Of a stretch of 64,000 nt of DNA, positions 36,401 through 46,021 are shown piece after piece; positions within the stretch are counted from its first letter, which is position 1, and every line of letters starts with the position of its first letter. The stretch comes from Aedes albopictus (taxonomy: Eukaryota > Arthropoda > Insecta > Diptera > Culicidae). Under the pieces are notes generated by a model, which saw only the letters and a list, made by a program, of their open reading frames with translations, was not told where the DNA came from and searched no databases. The stretch spans positions 22,334,940-22,398,939 of the forward strand of contig NC_085138.1 of assembly GCF_035046485.1 (NCBI RefSeq), in the 5' to 3' direction. The position numbers were made by a program, and so were the translations under genes.

Positions 36401-36997
36401 GCCGTGGCTGAACCGCCATCCGGTTACAACTACAACCGGCCCTCGTCGGGTGGATACTCTCACGGAGGCGGTGGTGGCGGTGGCGGTTACTCCAGCGGCG
36501 GCGGCTATTCCAGCGGCGGATCTTCCGGCTATGTTGGCAGCTTCAGCAGCGCCGGAAGCTTCTCCAGTGGTGGTGGCGGCGGCGGTAGCCTCCAGAACGT
36601 TCCAGTCGGTGGCCAAACCTCCGAAGGTCTGAACGTCGACCAGCAGCTGCTGAACGAGATCCGACAGATCCTGCTCCGCGAGGAAAGCCAAAGCTCGTCG
36701 TCGGGTGGCTTCGGAGGAAGCGCCCCAAGCGGATCGTACGGACCACCAAGCGGATCCTATGGACCACCAAGTGGATCGTACGGAGCCCCACATGGCGGAT
36801 CTTCTGGCCGCGTCGTTGGAATCGATCTGGAAGGAGTGCGGCAAGCCATCCAGGTTGCCCAATACCTGCAGACGGCTTCCTCCTCCGTGCCATCCGGTTC
36901 GTATGGAGCTCCTTCGGGCGGCTCGTACCCATCGGCTCCATCCGGCTCGTACGGTGCTCCATCTCGCCCATCCGGCAGCTACGGAGCTCCATTCTAA
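30480..36997 (+). CDS. Secreted Gly-rich, resilin-like repeat protein (paralogue B)
   Basis: Exon 1 is 30480-30497 (MNTFAV) and is followed by GTAAGT. The acceptor TTTCAG ends at 36373 and exon 2 is 36374-36997, phase 0. The product is about 213 aa. A signal peptide ends AVAVA before EPP. Then follow SGGYS/GGGG repeats, the conserved block GGQTSEGLNVDQQLL plus NEIRQILLREE, four tandem GSYG.P units, a second conserved block GRVVGIDLEGVRQAIQVAQYL, and C-terminal PSGSYGAP repeats ending YGAPF. GSYGAP/SYGPP repeats are characteristic of resilin-like elastic proteins; no R&R chitin-binding consensus is seen. A cuticular or matrix structural role is inferred. The 5.9-kb intron is full of SINEs, MITEs and minisatellite. 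The frame from 36377 lacks an ATG, so exon 1 is needed to start the protein; the paralogue at 805-1460 has the same layout. Confidence 0.85.
30498..32059 (+). other. Intron of gene B, first part
   Basis: AT-rich. A weak tRNA-like phrase (GTTGGCGCAGGGGTAATC, 31009-31026) may be an old SINE head. No other repeat was recognised. Confidence 0.4.
32060..33180. repeat. Degenerate GGGATTCCTTC minisatellite in intron
   Basis: Loose repeats such as TTCCTTACGGGATTCTTCAG and TTCAGAATTCTTTC across 1.1 kb, with a SINE fragment inside at about 32172-32290. Confidence 0.65.
32172..32290 (-). mobile_element. SINE 3' fragment
   Basis: CTTCTTCTTGGCGTAAC, then AATCCTGCTTT..GTTTAGTGTT.TATGAGCAC.TCCACAG, corresponds to the complement of the SINE 3' part seen at 14877. 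Confidence 0.55.
33250..33802. mobile_element. CTCGATTATCC-terminus TIR element
   Basis: GACTCGATTATCC at 33250-33262 and its complement at 33790-33802, with further CGATTATCCG copies just inside both ends (33307, 33740), as in pogo/Tigger-like elements. The target duplication is not clear. A second MITE is nested at 33444-33657. Confidence 0.65.
33444..33657. mobile_element. TA-flanked MITE, GACCCGATTTTGTCAGCCCC termini
   Basis: Ends TACAGTACGGACCCGA and (complement) TACATACGTGACCCGA, each followed by TTGTCAGCCCC-type sequence. TA duplications at 33442-33443 and 33658-33659. 214 bp, nested in the 33250-33802 element. Confidence 0.8.
33821..34900 (+). repeat. Diverged tandem repeat, unit about 150 bp (GTTGCCAG)
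   Basis: GACCARTGYTKCC-type starts lie at 33821, 33974, 34119 (continuing at 34394 after a SINE), about 34563, 34714 and 34859. Spacing is 144-168 bp once the SINE is removed. The first units share AACAATG.AC..CACTTGAGGTG. Non-coding, in the gene B intron. Confidence 0.65.
34130..34391 (+). mobile_element. tRNA-derived SINE, intact
   Basis: Nearly identical to 18452-18719: GGGGTCTCCAGTTAGCCTAG, B box GGGTTCGATTCCCG, (GAA)n tail. Flanked by ATGACCAGTG (34117-34126 and 34392-34401). Confidence 0.85.
34901..36373 (+). other. Intron of gene B, last part
   Basis: No repeats identified. It ends in a good pyrimidine tract and acceptor (CCCCTCTCATCTTTCAG). Short open frames on both strands at 35707-36092 have no recognisable domain. 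Confidence 0.45.
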
Positions 36998-37740
36998 GGA
37001 CTGAAACCAAAAAAATCCAAAAAAAGCCCTTCAAGCCCTTCACCGGGCTCCTGAAGTCGCGCAACCCTTCAGACCGTCTGCAGAAAGAGCCCACAATTGG
37101 ATATCCGAACCGGCCAACGTACCAAGGATCATGCGAATAAATCCAACGAACATAGCGAACAAAATTGTCAGAAACAAGACTTAGAACACGCCACCACCAT
37201 TACAAAGAACAAAAACACGCACATTCAACAACACTATCACCTATACTTTCAAACGGGTCTGAGCGAGCGGAGTGTCCTCTGGCGAGTGTCCTCCCCCCTT
37301 ATGGTCTCTCCTCTCCATACGAGACCACCCTTCCACCTTCGGGAGTTGGACAACCGTCGGACTGCTCCGACATAGAAAAAAAAAAAGCAACAACCGATGC
37401 TGTAGCCGATTGTCCAAGTGAAACGACGAGAATCAACAACATCAGCACCCCGATTCAGTAACAGTAACGAACCCCGGAACAACATCCTAAGCCGGCAAAT
37501 GCATTCTCAGCAACACGTGAAACACCCTGGCTATAGCACCGTTTGTTACAGGACGAGAGAGACAGACATATTACAACGAGAACAACTTTTGTTATTCATT
37601 TGTTTTGTACATACTTGAAAAAAAACATGTTTTTATCTCTCTTTTATCTAGTTACTTGTTATAGTTGTTTTTGTACCGAGAAGTGAAAACGTAACCGAGA
37701 AAACATAAAAAACAAAAAAATAATAAAAAAAATCGAAAAA
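36998..37740 (+). other. 3'UTR of gene B
   Basis: About 740 nt between the stop codon and the poly(A) signal, CA-rich then AT-rich near the end. Much longer than the roughly 50-nt 3'UTR of paralogue A. Confidence 0.55.
37722..37727 (+). terminator. Poly(A) signal of gene B
   Basis: AATAAA inside an A-rich stretch, followed after 14 nt by TTTGTCACCGT, the string also seen after the gene A signal. Confidence 0.6.
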
Positions 37741-38349
37741 TTTGTCACCGTTAAAATTTGTTTGCTTTGGTTCATTCTTCATAATATCACAACATTCTTC
37801 GATGTAACTAAACTACTGTGACGCAATTTTCAGTGAACACTTCACAACCATGAAAAAAATGTCTCGATCTGTGTTTGTTATAACATTCACGTTGCCTGTA
37901 TATGGCATAACACAAAATGTAGCCTCATCACACCATGAATTACGGGTCACCTTTGTGCTGAATGTTTACCAGCGCCTAATTCCTAATTCGTCCTAATAGT
38001 CGTAATTCGTATCAGTTATCAGAAGGCCGGCTGCAGAGGCACGTTATCCTCCATTTGGGACATTTGTGCCATTGCCAGAATAATAGCCTATTTAATCATC
38101 TACCTGAGGGAAAAGGAAGGAAATAAGGATAAGGATGGGGATAAAGACAGGTAGGGAAATAGGAAAAATACCCTAGAAGAGGGTACTAACGCATAAGTGT
38201 ACCACAATGAGTTCAAACAGCGCCCTGAAAAGGGCACTGTAATAACGCATAAAGCGAAAGAGAGCCTATAGCTCTTTACCACAGCGGGTTAAGAACAACA
38301 AAATATCCTGAATATTCAGGTCTCTGAAGTCAGTTTTACTCAATAAGTG

Positions 38350-39483
38350 TTAACCAAATACTCGGAAACGCAGTTGCGCAAAAACTGGACAGTTACATAT
38401 CAAATGATACGAAGTTCCATAATCGGATTCACAGCTATCACATGCAAATGAATCAGTTTGCTGAATATTCGCCATGTGATAGCTGAGTCGGCAGTGGCCA
38501 GTCAACGCTTTGACCAGAATGCTGCAATTCTGCTTTGACAGATATGTAAGATACTTCGCCACCCTTGGAGATGGTTCAGTACAATACAATTTGGTTTGAC
38601 GACATGACTCCAAACTATTCCAGTATTGTCCGTGTTTAGTAGCAGCCCAGGTGTGAATCTGAAGCTTTACCTAACACTTCGATATCGGAATAGCTGGCGC
38701 AGGGCCAATTAAGTCATGTGATGCTCCAGTGCGAGCTAACTCATCAGCCAGTTCATTTCCAGCGATGGAAGAATGGCCAGGCACCCATACAAGGTGAACA
38801 GCGTTTGCTGAATTCAGCTCCTCGATTTGAGCGACAACTATCTTCGAGCTGGAGTTGGCTGAAGCAAGTGCTTTAATAGCAGCCTGGCTATCTGAACAGA
38901 AGTATATTACTTTGCTCATTACGTGCTGCTGAAGTGCTGATTGCACTCCGCACATAAGAGCAAAGATTTCGGCCTGAAAAACGGTGCAGTGTCTACCAAG
39001 TGAGTAAGACAGATACAGCCTTAGCTCACGAGAATAAACACCAGCACCTGCTCGACCTTCGAGAAGGGAGCCATCAGTGTAACATACGATGCCGTCTGAA
39101 ATACTTCTTTCCAGATATCCAGATGTCCGCTCTTCCCGGGAAAATGTCCTATATAAGGAATTACAAGCAATTGTAAGATCATTTGGAGCAAGGACAATTT
39201 TGTCCCAATTCACCAAAAGTGGAAACAACGAGACGTGTGTTGATGTGCGGTTCACAGGAGTTTCCTCTAGTAGACCGAGTACCCGTAGACGGTAAGTGCA
39301 AGAAAGTGCTTCTTGTTTGAGATGAATGTGTAGTGGAGCAACTTCAAAGAGAACTTCGAGCGCTGCCGTGGGAGTTGAAGAGAACGCTCCAGATATCGCC
39401 ATTAAGCACATCCTTTGGAGATGGCCTAACTTTGATTGGATCGTTCTCATTTCGCCCTTTTGCCACCACAAAAAGACATGCAT
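38350..39483 (-). pseudogene. LOA-like RNase H and C-terminal zinc motif
   Basis: The open segment 39483-38671 carries all RNase H landmarks: CYTDGSL (first Asp), AEIFALMCG (Glu), CSDSQAAIKAL (second Asp) and WVPGHSSIAGNELADELA (His and last Asp). A frame change follows. The last segment (38613-38350) has C-x2-C-x9-H-x3-C in CDSCESDYGTSYHLIC, the conserved tail of LOA/R1/I proteins. The catalytic residues survive, but the reading frame is broken. Confidence 0.85.
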
Positions 39484-41019
39484 AGGCTAATATTGGCCGA
39501 ACAACAGTTGTGTAGATCCATTTGATATACTTGGGTGGGTTTAAGACCCCAAGTTGTACCAAAGGTTCGCCGGCATTGCCCGAAGGCCACACAAGCTTTC
39601 TTGATTCTGAACTCAATGTGAGGTGTCCAGGGAAGCTTGGAATCAAGAATGACTCCAACGTACTTTACCTGTTCAGTCGCATCGATTTCAGAATCAAAGA
39701 GACGCAAAGGTCGCACGCCATTACGGTTTCGCCTTTCCGTAAAAAGAACAATAGATTCACTCAAAGTGCAAATTTTCGGTAATACCAATCCGTGTGGTCA
39801 ATTATGAATTTCAAATAACTCAACGTACATATGTACAGATGGGTAAATTATTGGTTAAATTGGGAAAAAATCCACAGCTCAGGTGAGATTTGAACTCACG
39901 ACCCTTAGTTGTCATAAGGTTCAATTCTAATCTCATCGATCTATATCATTTTCCCCTAAACCGCAAATATAAGAACAATAGATGTTTTACTCGGATTAAC
40001 CGAAAGGCCATATTGGTGACACCAATTCTCAACTACCTGAAGGGCGTTTTGCATCAGATCGAAAAGGGTGGTGATACATATACCAACTAATGCTAGGTAG
40101 TCGTCGGCAAAACCATATGGGGGAAAACCGCTATTATTGAGTTGCCTCAATAGCGTATCTGCTACGAGATTCCACAAAAGCGATGACAAGACTCCCCCTT
40201 GGGAGCATCCACAAACACTCATTTTCCTAATCCCTGTTAGACGCATTGTCGAGAAGAGATATCGGTTTTTGAGCATTTGATGAATCCAATTGGAAATCAT
40301 TGGAGATATACCATGACTCCGTGCGGCTTCCAATATGGCATCGAAAGGCACGTTGTCAAAGGCACCCTCGATATCTAAGAAAACACCCAAACAAGATTGC
40401 TTTTGAGCGAATGCTTTCTCGATATCGTAAACAACCTTGTGTAAAAGAGTCACTGTGGACTTATCAGATTGGTAGGCATGTTGGTTCACATGAAGAGGCA
40501 CGTTGGCCAGATGAACATCACGGATGTGATGATCCACAATGCGTTCTAGGCATTTCAGAAGAAAAGAGGTCAAACTGATAGGTCTGAAGCTCTTTGCTTC
40601 TTCATACGACGCACGACCCACTTTCGGAATAAACTTCACAGTAATATCCCGCCAGGATTTGGGCATATACCCTGTAGCAAAACTGCAAACAAGTATTTTT
40701 TTTGCAAAACATGTTTGAAATAATCAAATCCCTTCTGAAGCAGAATAGGATAAATCCCATCTGCCCCAGGAAATTTGAAAGGAGCAAAGCTATTAAGAGC
40801 CCACTCAATCGATTCTATAGTTACAATACTCCGAGCCGAAGCTAAAGAATCATAACTACAAGAAAAGACATCAGGATCATCCGAAGATGTAATATCCACA
40901 CATCCAGGGAATTGAGTGCTGAATAAGCATTCCAGAACTTCCTCATCAGAGGAAGTCAGATCACCATTTGGCAAACGAAGTCCGTTCACTCGGAAATCCT
41001 TTGATTTCGCAAGGATTTT
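39344..41019 (-). pseudogene. LOA-like reverse transcriptase, frameshifted
   Basis: Minus-strand segments: 41019-40636 (RT N-terminal, NGLRLPNGDL to FPGADGIYPILLQKG), a frameshift in a run of T near 40690, and 40666-39971 with motif A FLDIEGAFDN, GCSQGGVLSSLLWN and motif C GFADDYLAL. After a SINE insertion it resumes at 39756 (SIVLFTERR), with frame changes near 39550 and 39480. The catalytic FADD is intact. Confidence 0.85.
39757..39970 (-). mobile_element. tRNA-like SINE inserted in RT, 13-bp duplication
   Basis: 214 bp bounded by perfect 13-bp repeats AAGAACAATAGAT (39744-39756 and 39971-39983). On the minus strand it has a B-box-like GAGTTCAAATCTC (39885-39897) and a T run, so it is probably a short Pol III-type SINE unrelated to the (GAA)n family. 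Confidence 0.75.
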
Positions 41020-41208
41020 ATCAAATATATTATATTAACAATATGGGTCACTTCACGTTTTTTCATACATTGGAACGGCGGCATCGTATGCTTTGACAAT
41101 AGCACCACGCGCCAATATTTTTTGGACACTTACGGCAAAAACAAATGGAAGTGTCCAAAATGTATTTGCGTAAGGCTGTCTCGAAAATACGTTGATTCCC
41201 CTTGTTAA

Positions 41209-42094
41209 CCCTCTAATACCCAATCCCGCCTTTAGACGGGGTATAGTTTGAGTATTTTTGTAATTTTTGTTTCGAGGAAAATCAATTTTTTTATATTTTT
41301 GGCTGATATTTAGGACTATTCTGTATATCTCAAAATGATTTTTGGTGTATTATAAAGCGTATTTACATTTTTTAAAAATCATTGAAAAATTGATGTTTTA
41401 GTCACCTTTTAGAAGTCATTGTTTATTTTGTATTGAATCGCTACAATTAACATATTTAAAAATTTCCCAAATCATTCTATCCTTGTTTAATATTTTAAGG
41501 GAATCGAATACACTCTAAAATTATTTTCCTTAAAATTACCCGGAAAATAAAATTTTCTGTGAAAAAAATTTAAAATAATAATATTTCAACAATAATCATA
41601 AAATCTCAAAATGTTTTCATCTCAAAAAATCCGTCCCCCAAATTGGCTTCCAGGAAAAATATACCGTCTACCCCCGTTGGTTTGACCTCATCTAATCTGA
41701 ACACTTTTTAATTTGACCCCCTCTAATCTGCACATCGTTCAAACTAAAAATGGTTCAAACGTCATTCTGCTCATGGAACGGGGTGAAACGGAACGCAGAA
41801 TCAAAACAAAACTGCAAAAAGGGTCACCATCAGTGTGTTTTTCGATGCTCACAGGGTTACTAGAAGTTCAAATTAAAAAATGAACCCCGTTGGTTTGCAT
41901 GAGGTGTCGTTCAAACCAACGGGGGTAGACGGTAAAAGTGTGCGGATGTTCAAAAATAAAAATTAAAAAAATCAAAAACTGAAATTCACAAAATTGAGAA
42001 TTAAAAAGAATCATCTTCCAAAACATGTTTAAATCGATTTTAGATGACGAAAAATGATATTTAGATCAAAATCAAAAATTTGGGTATTAGAGGG
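41209..42094. mobile_element. TTAA-flanked element, CCCTCTAATACCCAA termini
   Basis: TIR CCCTCTAATACCCAA at both ends (right end inverted), TTAA at 41205-41208 and 42095-42098. 886 bp, very AT-rich, no coding. Contains the 41664-41932 MITE. Confidence 0.82.
41664..41932. mobile_element. TA-flanked MITE, CCGTCTACCCCCGTTGG termini
   Basis: TIR CCGTCTACCCCCGTTGGTTT at the left and its complement at the right, TA at 41662-41663 and 41933-41934, 269 bp. A second copy lies in the opposite orientation at 54057-54327. Confidence 0.88.
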
Positions 42095-43800
42095 TTAACT
42101 GGCACAGTATTTTTCGCGATCCCGAACTCACTAACTGGACTCTGGAGACTCGCAGACCGACCTTCGATGTTATGGCTAGTTTCCACCTCGTACGTACTGT
42201 GCAAAAAGATAGGACAAGTAATGGTCAAGTAATGATTCCGCTTCAAAATTACTTATGCAGTTCGCAGATGGCAAGTAAGGAAAAAAGTGTAACACTTGTA
42301 ACGCCTCCCGTGCGAATCAAATGGAGCTGTCACTTTTCCTTGCGGAAAAATAGTCCGCGCTATTATTCCGTAAGGAAAAGTAACGTTTCTCCCCATACTG
42401 GATCAGTTGTCAAAATTACTTGCGGAAAAAAGTGGAATTTTACTTGAGCGCTCTACTTGGCAACAAGAAACTAAGCTTTAAGCGGATGGGAGACCAACAC
42501 TCGCGTAGAACTGGGGTTTTCGGATTGCGGTTCAGAAATGCGACGTGCACTGGGTTACAGGTTAAAGAAGACTAAACTCTATTCATGGAATGGGGGTTCG
42601 GTTTTATAGGGTAGCTTATTCTAGTGTTAGTGTTTATTCTTGAATTAGTGTTACGAAGGTACATAAAGGGGTATATAAGGGTCGATACAATGGAATCGAG
42701 GTTTTCAAGGCCATAGTGGCTTTCTCTTTTAGAAGCTATATCTATTTACCGTTATGTTAGAAAACATGATAGGTTTAAGCTATGGTACAGTACTGTGGAT
42801 TCATTTTTATTTATTGATATTCAGAGAGGTAACAATTTTGAAACTAATTTAGCAGTATTTTATCACGTCTGTTGTAAATCGTGAAGTATTAAAAACCAAG
42901 GGAACGCCATAAAAAAGAACAATAAAACTCGTTAGATAAATGTAATCAAACAAGTTTATTGCTTTACTACCTTTGATGCACTTTTGACAGCTTGGTACGT
43001 GTGGTTGTTGTACCATTGAAGAGCAAACCCAATTTTACTTCTAACGGTTAATTAGAAATATCGATTTAATTAAATAATTTAGTTGTATCTCTCATTAAAA
43101 TAAACGTAGAACTTATTTCATGTTCAACACAAAATAATATTATCGGTGTTGTTGAATCCCGAATTTTTCGACATTAAAATCGATTTTTGTTAGCGATAAA
43201 AAAAGTGCATGTATGCATACTAAGGAACCGCACAAATCTTTTTCATGCTATTTTCGAGGCTATTTTGCTAATAATTATTTGTTATAATTGGTACATTATT
43301 TTTTAAATTATTTGTTTATTTCAGTGCAGTTGTTCGATTGCTCAAAAACATTGAGCATCCCTTCTTTCTACAGCGATGACAGCTGTCTGCAGAAACGTCA
43401 TTCGGAAAGCGCGTAAATTGAGAGTGTAATAGTACCTCTTCTGCCGCGGGGTGGCGACACATGCACTAAGAAGGTGTCGCCGAAAATCCCCAAGAGTGAC
43501 CCATATTGTTAATATAATATATTTGATTTTGTTTAACCGATTGACTTCACTCAAGCTGGAAACATTTGTACAAAGGTTTTTTCCAGCCGGATCGTTCAGC
43601 AGACCGGAGAGCTTTCCTGTAGGCCTTGCGAGCCGACCTGAAAGCCTCCGAACCAGCCGAACGTCGTCTGTTCCAACTCTTTCTACATTGTTTCCTGAGT
43701 TTCGCCATATCAGAATTCCACCAAGGGGTTCCTCTTGTGATCTTCACAAACCGTAGAGGGCATGCTACTTCAAAAGCTTCCATGATGAAGTTCGTTGTAG

Positions 43801-44063
43801 CACAGACAAACAGACGTAACACCTTGACCGATTTTCATGGAAATCCATCGCCCAGTTCACACTACGATCACCTGGTGGAAAAGTTGCACGAATCACTGGG
43901 TTGTGCAGTATCGTCAACAGAAGGCGCTAGTGTGAAACGTCAAATGCATAGAAAAACGATGCGCGCGCCTCTGGTTGTGAAAGCCACAACTATGAAAATT
44001 TAAAATGATCGTTAAAAGCGTGGTCGATGGAAATTTCACAAGTGTTACGTCTGTTTGTCTGTG
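43801..44063. mobile_element. MITE, CACAGACAAACAGACGTAAC termini, 7-bp duplication
   Basis: Perfect GTTGTAG duplication (43794-43800 and 44064-44070). 263 bp. Removing the element and one GTTGTAG rejoins the LOA frame (DVVDT then TTNFIMEAF). Confidence 0.93.
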
Positions 44064-44275
44064 GTTGTAGTATCAACGACATCATCTAAATCACTTGGAG
44101 TGTCAATGGATGGTGAGTTTCCATGAAATTTGGCCGCAACCAAATCAGTGAAAAGATCCCAGCTTGTTGACCGGGGATTCCTGAAACGCAATGTTTGCGA
44201 AGTAATATTTAAATGTTCAAAAAAGATGTAGCGATGGTCAGATAAAGATTTTTCGTGACCGCCGCAATTGCTGAC

Positions 44276-45705
44276 TTTTTAACCTACTCACGATTTTAAG
44301 CGCTCAAATCTCTGGGAGAACAAAACCAGTGCCATTGATCTCTTTCTCCTTTCCTTATACAAGAGAGCAAGAAGTTTATTTCTTGAGATTTTTGCATTTG
44401 AGATTCTGGTACAATATTAAACTGGGATTCCATGAAATTTGCCCTTAAGAGGCTAACAATGAGCCATGGCGAAAGTTGCGTGTGAAGTTCCAGTGAGGCA
44501 CATTGTTAACCGCTTGAGCAGCAACAAAGTTTTATTCGGAACTTTATCTAAACTTCATGGATCTTGAAAGTATATTTTGTCATGGGAAGCGGAACTTTTG
44601 ATTACTTGAGAAAAGTCCAAAAGCGAAAGAAGAAGACAAAGGAGTTGCCATATGAAATGCCATGTCGAAAAGAGAAGGGAGAAAGAGGATAGAGAACGGG
44701 TAGGATGGGTAGGCTGATTGATCGAATAACTAGGTGTCGGCCACGTCCATCAAGCTGCCTTTCCGAAGGCCGTTCTGTACCCTCCGAAGTCCTGAGAAGC
44801 CTGTGAATATCTACCTACATCTTGGGCCCGTCGACAGTCCGAAGCTCCGATAGAACGTCCAGTCCACATGCTCCACATTTGGCCGGCCGCATCGAGTTAC
44901 ACGGCATACCACACACAGAACCAGTAATTCAAATAAATCGACAAAAGTTTTCATAAACCTTTGGCGAGCTCACGCCGACTTCAAGAATCTCTAGGGCTAG
45001 TCCATCGGACCCGACAGGTAACAAATATACCGTGAATGATCCCATTGAAGACTAAAAGAAGCGTGACGGAATTCAGAGCACGTGTTGACAAATTGCGGGC
45101 TAAAAGCTGTCCTCAGTACAATAGCATTATGTGAAAAATGAGAAATAATGAAACGCTAAATATTACAGCAACGTAGCTCCAACCACCCCAAAGTTCCCTC
45201 AAGCCCGATCGTCGTCGTTCGCTCGCTATCCGCCTACGTGCAGCTGGTCTGGTAGATTGCCACCGAGGTACAAAAGCGCATCAACCAACCTAACCACCCA
45301 GCGCAAGATTGGACCGCGCGCGCGTGAGAATTTGCCTTTGCTGCAGCCTCAATCCACCCCCGCCGCAAGCGGTGGCGATGTCTTCCACGATCGTCTATCT
45401 AGAGGTAGGTCTGAGCCAGAGGTAGCCGATGGGAAAGGTTGAAAATTGGATAACCAGAAAGTGAAAAGTTGATTTTTTCCTCAGCTTCTAAGTTTGATGA
45501 TGGCCCGGTGCCGCTGTTGTTGGTGGGAGATCCGCGATTGGTAGGTGTACGAAAACTTTAGAAAATAAAGACTCATCTTCACAGTGGGAACGAATCGAAA
45601 AAATAAAAGACTCAAATGTAACGTTGATACACAGACAAAGTTGATAGGTTAAGCGTGATTTTCCTAAATACTGATTAAGTAAATCAACTCAAGTAGTAAT
45701 TCATA
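44276..45705. other. No gene recognised
   Basis: Between two retrotransposons. 44750-45450 is GC-richer and apparently single-copy, with a 61-codon frame (45257-45442) lacking any domain. It could be a non-coding exon or regulatory DNA; nothing more can be said. Confidence 0.35.
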
Positions 45706-46021
45706 TTTTTTTTTTCTCATGCGACCCTCCACTCTCCCCCACACCAAAAGACTCTGGAAACGAGCCTCCTGGTAGTGGACGCATCTAGATTCTCAGCAAA
45801 CTGGCAACAGGCAAAACAGACTAAAAACTAAATTATTGCTGAGAAATTAGAAATTAAAACAAAGAATAGCTTAACGAAATAGAGAGATTTTATGGAAGAA
45901 ACAAATAACAATATTTGAAGGACGTGCTTACAGTGGACAGAAAGTCCTTTTAAGTAAGCACTTGTGCACTAAAACTAATAATTAATTATTCTAAGCTACT
46001 TTATGACGGTTAATATTACTA

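Larger units (their letters stand above)
41020..43524. mobile_element. 2.5-kb element with 33-bp perfect TIRs, non-coding
   Basis: ATCAAATATATTATATTAAC plus 13 more bases at 41020-41052 are exactly complementary to 43495-43527. The LOA frame resumes precisely across it (RLNKI then LAKSKDF), proving insertion. The target duplication is either GATTTT (41014-41019 and 43525-43530) or a shorter T run, because the TIR end overlaps it. No transposase. It holds a TTAA-flanked element at 41209-42094. Confidence 0.82.
38010..44275 (-). mobile_element. Decayed LOA-like non-LTR retrotransposon with nested insertions
   Basis: On the minus strand the order is: end of an AP-type endonuclease (SLSDHRYIFF, 44275-44071), linker with TPWWN..MAKLRKQCRKSWNRR (43800-43531), RT (41019-39344), RNase H (39483-38671), a C-terminal Cys/His motif (38613-38350) and a 3'UTR to about 38010. 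EN-RT-RNase H order with GCSQGGVLSSLLWN is typical of the LOA/R1 group. It is 5'-truncated in the endonuclease, frameshifted several times, and split by three insertions (39757-39970, 41020-43524, 43801-44063). Removing them rejoins the frame at each site. Confidence 0.85.

Noticed and set aside
36269..37094. 197- and 183-aa minus-strand frames over gene B exon 2
   Set aside because: Antisense of the repeat-rich exon; the plus frame has a signal peptide, a splice site and a paralogue.
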